Of a stretch of 25,073 nucleotides of DNA, positions 21,571 through 25,073 are shown piece after piece. Below the pieces are notes generated by a model. It had not been told where the DNA came from. It was given only the letters and a program-made list of their open reading frames with translations, and did not search any database. Position numbers and translations under genes: made by a program. Within the stretch, counting starts at the first letter, position 1, and the number at the start of each line of letters is the position of its first letter. The stretch is taken from assembly GCA_964471155.1 (NCBI GenBank), contig CAYYFX010000057.1, forward strand, positions 1 to 25,073, read 5' to 3'. This stretch comes from CAYYFX01 sp964471155. GTDB taxonomy: Bacteria; ARS69.

Positions 21571-24099
21571 GTGAACGCGCTTCGCCGCTACGCGCACTGG
21601 CTGCACGGGCGCTGGCCGGCCGGCGGCGTGGAGAGGCTCCCCGAGACCGGCGAGGACGGGCGGACCGCCGTGCCCGGCGTGTACGTGGTGGGCGACCTCG
21701 CCGGCATCCCGCTGCTCAAGCTCTCGCTCGACGCCGGCGCGCGGGTCGCGCGCCGCCTCGCGGAGGAGTTGCGCACGGAGGGCGCCGGGGCGCCGCCGGG
21801 CGTCGTGGACGTGGCGATCGTGGGCGCCGGCGCCGCGGGGATGGCGGCCGCGGTGGAGCTGAAGCGGCAGGGCGTCCCCTTCCGCCTGCTCGAATCCGGC
21901 GAGCCCTTCGCCACGATCGTGAACTTCCCGAGGGGCAAGCCGATCTACACGTACCCCGCGGACATGACGCCGGCGGGCGCGCTGCAGGTCGGCGCGGACG
22001 TGAAGGAAGCGCTGCTCGACGAGCTGCGCCGGCAGGTCGCGGACGTGGAGGTCACGATCGCGCGCGCGGAGCGCGTGCGGCGCCGGGACGGAGTGCTCGA
22101 GGTGGCGGTGGCCGGCGGCGAGCCCGTGCGCGCGCGCCGCGTCCTGCTCGCGATGGGCCGGAGCGGGGACTTCCGCCGCCTGGGTGTTCCCGGCGAGGAG
22201 CTGGACAAGGTCTCGAACCGCCTGCACGACCCCGCCGACTTCGCGGGGCTGCGCGTCCTCGTGGTCGGCGGCGGGGACTCGGCGCTGGAGACGGCGGTGG
22301 CGCTCGCCGGCGCCGGCGCGGACGTGACCCTGAGCACCCGCGGCGACCGGTTCGCCCGGCCCAAGCCCGCGAACGTGGAGCGGCTCGAGGCGGCGCGCGG
22401 CGTCCGGGTCGCGTTCGCGACGACCGTGCGCCGCATCACGGGGGACGCGGCGACCCTGGAGCACGGCGACGGCCGCACGGAGGAGGTCCCGAACGACGCG
22501 GTCTTCGTGATGATCGGCCGCGACGCGCCGCTCGGCTTCTTCCGCCGCTCCGGAATTCCGGTCCGCGGCGAGTGGACACCGCGCTTCCGGATCACGTGCG
22601 CTCTCGTGCTGGCCGCGTTCGCGTTCGTGTACCACTGGAAGTACGGCGGCGCCCTGACCGCGTTCTTCGAGGCGCACGGGCTGTTCCCGTTCGGCATCGA
22701 ACCCGGGGACGGGCGGGGGCCGGTCCACGCGGTGCGCACCTCGTTCGCCACGCCCGGGGCGTGGTACTCGCTGGCGTACACGGCCGCCATCGTGGGCTTC
22801 GGCGTGCGGCGCATCCGGCGCACGCGCACGCCGTACGCCACGGCGCAGACCGCCGTCCTCGCCGCGATCCAGGTGCTGCCGCTGTTCCTGCTGCCGTACG
22901 TGCTGCTGCCGTGGTGGGGCGAGACGGGCGGGTTCGGCACGCGCCATCGCGTGGAGCGGATCGACGCCGCCGCGGCGCGGACGTGGTTCGCGCTCGAGGA
23001 ACGGCATCCGGAGGATCCCGTCGCGCTGGTCGCGGCGGCGCGCGCGGCGGGCGTGCTGCCGGACGCGGCGGCGTCCTGGCCGGAGCTGACCGCGGAGGTG
23101 TCGTGGCCGCACCGGCGCGACGGGGACCGCGTGATCCTCCGGTCGCGGCCCGCGGGGGAGCCGGAACGGGAGGCGATCCTGCGCCTCTCCGACGGCCGCG
23201 TGCACGTGCGGGACGACGCGCTCCCGGGATCGGACCTGGCGGACGCGCTGTTCCCCGCGAGCGAGTGGGACGCCCACGGCCGCGAGTACTGGCGGGCCAG
23301 CGGATTCGTCCTGGCCTGGCCGCTCTTCCTGTGGAACGTGTTCACGCACCAGCCGCTCGGGCTGTGGCTCGCGATCTCGGTCGTGCAGACGCTCGTGCTG
23401 ATCCCCTGGATCGTGCTGCTGTGGGGCAAGGGCGCGTACTGCGGGTGGATCTGCTCGTGCGGCGCGCTCGCGGAGACGATGGGCGACGCGCACCGGCGGA
23501 AGATGCCGCACGGCCCCGGGTGGAACCGCCTGAACCTCGTGGGGCAGGGGCTGCTGGGCGTCGTGGTGCTGCTGCTCGTGCTGCGCGTGGCGGGGTGGCT
23601 CCTGCCCTGGGACCACCCGGTCAACGCGGTGTACTCGGCCGCCCTCGCCGGCAAGACGCCCGGCGGCGCCCCGCTCCCGTTCCCCTTCCCGCTGCTGAAC
23701 TACCGCTGGGGCGTGGACCTCCTGTTCGCCGGCATCCTCGGCACGGGACTGTACTTCCACTTCTCCGGTCGCGTGTGGTGCCGCTTCGGCTGTCCCCTCG
23801 CCGCGTGGATGCACGTGGTGGCGCGGTTCTCGCGCTTCCGGATCCTCGCCGACAAGAGGAAGTGCATCTCCTGCAACGCGTGCACGTCGGTCTGCCACCA
23901 GGGGATCGACGTGATGTCCTTCGCGAACCGGGGGCGGCCGATGGAGGATCCGCAGTGCGTGCGCTGCTCCGCGTGCGTGCGGGCGTGTCCCACCGGCGTG
24001 CTGTCGTTCGGCGCCGTGGACCGGCGGACCGGGCGCGTGATCGGGACGGACCGCCTGGCCGCGTCGGCGCCGCACCTGCGGGAGGGACGGCGCGCATGA
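21571..24099 (+). CDS. Fused thioredoxin-reductase-like flavoprotein and membrane 4Fe-4S polyferredoxin
   Basis: 842 residues from GTG 21571, 9 bp after the upstream stop. Residues 1-75 contain TAVPGVYVVGDLAGIPLLK, the motif that normally closes an FAD/NAD reductase. Then comes an FAD Rossmann fold (VDVAIVGAGAAGMAAA, about 80-94), an NAD(P) fold (VVGGGDSALETA, about 231-242) and the end strand DAVFVMIGRDAP (about 309-320). No redox-active CxxC of thioredoxin reductase is present. Membrane helices follow at about 341-355, 398-412 and 428-448, then a soluble segment, then helices at about 577-617, 655-678 and 715-730. These enclose NapH/NosR-type motifs YCGWICSC (Cys624, 628, 630) and WCRFGCP (Cys737, 741), and two 4Fe-4S clusters CISCNACTSVC (765-775) and CVRCSACVRACP (796-807). 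It probably moves electrons between NAD(P)H, FAD and membrane carriers; partner unknown. Confidence 0.87.
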   Translation: MNALRRYAHWLHGRWPAGGVERLPETGEDGRTAVPGVYVVGDLAGIPLLKLSLDAGARVARRLAEELRTEGAGAPPGVVDVAIVGAGAAGMAAAVELKRQGVPFRLLESGEPFATIVNFPRGKPIYTYPADMTPAGALQVGADVKEALLDELRRQVADVEVTIARAERVRRRDGVLEVAVAGGEPVRARRVLLAMGRSGDFRRLGVPGEELDKVSNRLHDPADFAGLRVLVVGGGDSALETAVALAGAGADVTLSTRGDRFARPKPANVERLEAARGVRVAFATTVRRITGDAATLEHGDGRTEEVPNDAVFVMIGRDAPLGFFRRSGIPVRGEWTPRFRITCALVLAAFAFVYHWKYGGALTAFFEAHGLFPFGIEPGDGRGPVHAVRTSFATPGAWYSLAYTAAIVGFGVRRIRRTRTPYATAQTAVLAAIQVLPLFLLPYVLLPWWGETGGFGTRHRVERIDAAAARTWFALEERHPEDPVALVAAARAAGVLPDAAASWPELTAEVSWPHRRDGDRVILRSRPAGEPEREAILRLSDGRVHVRDDALPGSDLADALFPASEWDAHGREYWRASGFVLAWPLFLWNVFTHQPLGLWLAISVVQTLVLIPWIVLLWGKGAYCGWICSCGALAETMGDAHRRKMPHGPGWNRLNLVGQGLLGVVVLLLVLRVAGWLLPWDHPVNAVYSAALAGKTPGGAPLPFPFPLLNYRWGVDLLFAGILGTGLYFHFSGRVWCRFGCPLAAWMHVVARFSRFRILADKRKCISCNACTSVCHQGIDVMSFANRGRPMEDPQCVRCSACVRACPTGVLSFGAVDRRTGRVIGTDRLAASAPHLREGRRA

Positions 24100-24644
24100 G
24101 ACCGTGGGAGCCGGTGGGCGGCGCGGACGTCACGGACTTCCGCATCTTCCGCGTGCGACGGTTCCTCGCGCGCTCGCCGCGCACGGGGGCCGCGAGCCCG
24201 TTCACGGTGCTGGAGTGCCCGGACTGGGTGAACGTGATCGCCCGCACGCCCGCGGGCGCGCTCGTGCTCGTGCGGCAGTACCGGCACGGGACGGGGGAGG
24301 ACACGCTGGAGATCCCCGGCGGCGTGGTGGACCCCGGGGAGGATCCCGCGCGGGCGGCCGCGCGCGAGCTGCTCGAGGAGACGGGATTCGCCGGCGGCCC
24401 GCCCGCGCCGCTGGGCGTGGTGGAGCCGAACCCGGCCATCCAGTCGAACCGGTGCCACACCTATCTCATCGAGGGATGCCGGCGCGTGGCGGACGCCGCG
24501 CCCGATCCCGGCGAGGACCTGGCCGTGGAGGTGCTGCCGGAGGCGGAGGTGCTGGCGGCGGCGCACGACGGCCGCATCCGCCACGCGCTCGTCCTGTGCG
24601 CGCTGGCCTGGTGGCGGGAGCCGCAGCGGCTCAGGACCCGCTAG
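24096..24644 (+). CDS. Nudix hydrolase, ADP-ribose pyrophosphatase-like
   Basis: 182 residues from ATG 24096, overlapping the upstream stop by ATGA, with GGAGG about 10 nt before. The complete Nudix box runs from Gly76 to Phe98 (GVVDPGE, seven residues, RELLEETGF) and carries the metal-binding glutamates. The N-terminal part has VLECPDWVNVIARTPAG and VLVRQYRHGTGEDTLEIPGG, as in ADP-ribose/ADP-sugar pyrophosphatases (NudF type), and VVEPNPAIQSNRCHTYL lies after the box. It would hydrolyse a nucleoside diphosphate linked to another moiety, probably cytosolic. ADP-ribose is only the likeliest substrate. Co-transcription with the flavoprotein could point to NAD(P)-derived metabolites, but this is inference. 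Its last 14 bases overlap the end of the convergent TPR gene. Confidence 0.9.
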   Translation: MRPWEPVGGADVTDFRIFRVRRFLARSPRTGAASPFTVLECPDWVNVIARTPAGALVLVRQYRHGTGEDTLEIPGGVVDPGEDPARAAARELLEETGFAGGPPAPLGVVEPNPAIQSNRCHTYLIEGCRRVADAAPDPGEDLAVEVLPEAEVLAAAHDGRIRHALVLCALAWWREPQRLRTR

Positions 24645-25073
24645 CCGCGCCCGCTTCCGCGCACGCCCGCAGCCCCGCGCGCGCGGCCTCGTTGTCCGGG
24701 TGCAGCGCCAGCGCCGCCTCGTACGCCCCGGCGGCCTCCCCGAAGCGGCGCGCCTCCCGCAGGAAGTCGCCGTGCTGCACGGCGAAGCGGTCGTCGCGCG
24801 GATCCAGCGCGCGGGCGCGGGCGGTGGCGTCCAGCGCCGCGTCGCGCCGGCCGGCCAGCTTCTCCGCGCGGCCGAGGTTCGCCCACGCCTCGGCGGACGC
24901 GGGGTCCACGAGTGTCGCCTCGTGGAAGTTGTCGAGGGCCGCGGCCAGGTTGCCGGCGCGCGCGAGGTCGACGCCCATGCGCACGTGCAGGACCGCGAGG
25001 TTGCGGCGGAGGCCGCCGTCCGCCGGGTTCGCCGCCAGGCCGCGCTCGAACGCCTCCATGGTGTCGCGGCCGC
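24631..25073 (-). CDS. TPR-repeat protein (5'-partial)
   Basis: At least 146 residues; the frame stays open through the right edge, so ATG 25059 (no clear ribosome site) is probably internal and the gene starts outside the window. It has three to four tetratricopeptide units of 34 residues. Recognisable pieces are GNLAAALDNFHEATLVDPAS, AWANLGRAEKLAGRRDAALD and FGEAAGAYEAALALHPDN, with the usual Ala/Gly at positions 8 and 20 and Pro at the repeat end. The C-terminus ends ACAEAGAASGS. A protein-interaction scaffold; the full protein may carry other domains upstream. Convergent with the Nudix gene and overlapping it by 14 bp. Confidence 0.85.
   Translation of the reverse strand, partial: GRDTMEAFERGLAANPADGGLRRNLAVLHVRMGVDLARAGNLAAALDNFHEATLVDPASAEAWANLGRAEKLAGRRDAALDATARARALDPRDDRFAVQHGDFLREARRFGEAAGAYEAALALHPDNEAARAGLRACAEAGAASGS

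Noticed and set aside
20323..24075. Minus-strand open frame of about 1250 codons opposite the hydrolase-flavoprotein operon
   Set aside because: His/Arg/Glu-rich shadow product without motifs; the + strand genes have clear catalytic motifs and ribosome sites.
1..25073. CRISPR arrays, tRNA/rRNA genes, insertion sequences, attachment sites
   Set aside because: No spaced direct repeats of CRISPR type, no cloverleaf or rRNA-like stretch, and no transposase or integrase motif was seen in any frame.

Overview
This 25-kb window is chromosomal DNA from a very GC-rich bacterium, with an almost uniform G/C third codon position, no rRNA or tRNA, and no sign of a mobile element or CRISPR array. Three exported proteins end in the same FlgD/Ig-like tail (NPxxG/F..., GRxVR, WDGxDxxGxxVxxGxYFxR, final K-x-hydrophobic-x-R). 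That tail, together with ECF sigma/anti-sigma modules and HAE-type RND pumps, is typical of FCB-group lineages such as Candidatus Eisenbacteria and relatives. This placement is inference from gene content only. Gene density is high and no gap between genes exceeds 300 bases; the longest is the 171-bp divergent region at 9626-9796.

Layout. Positions 3-134 hold the tail of a + strand membrane protein. On the minus strand (169-9625) are an exported FG-GAP/VCBS protein and, upstream of it, a compact efflux operon: membrane-fusion protein, RND permease 1, RND permease 2. Divergent from that operon is an FAD glycerol-3-phosphate dehydrogenase (9797-11257), followed by an exported beta-helix protein (11286-13724). 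Next comes a three-gene regulatory operon (13854-15983): ECF sigma factor, one-pass anti-sigma-like protein and a periplasmic protein of unknown function. A 13-bp perfect hairpin separates it from a convergent minus-strand group (16074-17807): iodotyrosine-deiodinase-like nitroreductase, a 63-residue two-helix membrane protein and a periplasmic redoxin. Divergent again is an exported PHP-domain phosphoesterase-like protein with a large insertion and FlgD tail (17883-20336). It is followed by an overlapping + strand operon of an aspartoacylase/AstE-family hydrolase, a flavoprotein-polyferredoxin membrane fusion and a Nudix hydrolase (20416-24644). A TPR protein (minus, 5'-partial) enters from the right edge and overlaps the Nudix gene tail to tail.

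Main points for follow-up: (1) a recurrent -10-like hexamer TACCCT/TACGCT/TAGAAT sits upstream of six transcription units. It lies only 6-8 nt from the start codon in three genes that lack a Shine-Dalgarno sequence, and further away in three that have one, which suggests leaderless mRNAs. (2) In the flavoprotein-polyferredoxin fusion, the usual C-terminal FAD motif (GVYVVGD) lies at the N-terminus, ahead of the first Rossmann fold, as if the reductase were circularly permuted. (3) The sigma/anti-sigma/unknown periplasmic trio, the iodotyrosine-deiodinase homologue with its full Glu-Tyr-Lys substrate lid, and the PHP protein with its inserted beta-rich domain are the other unusual pieces.
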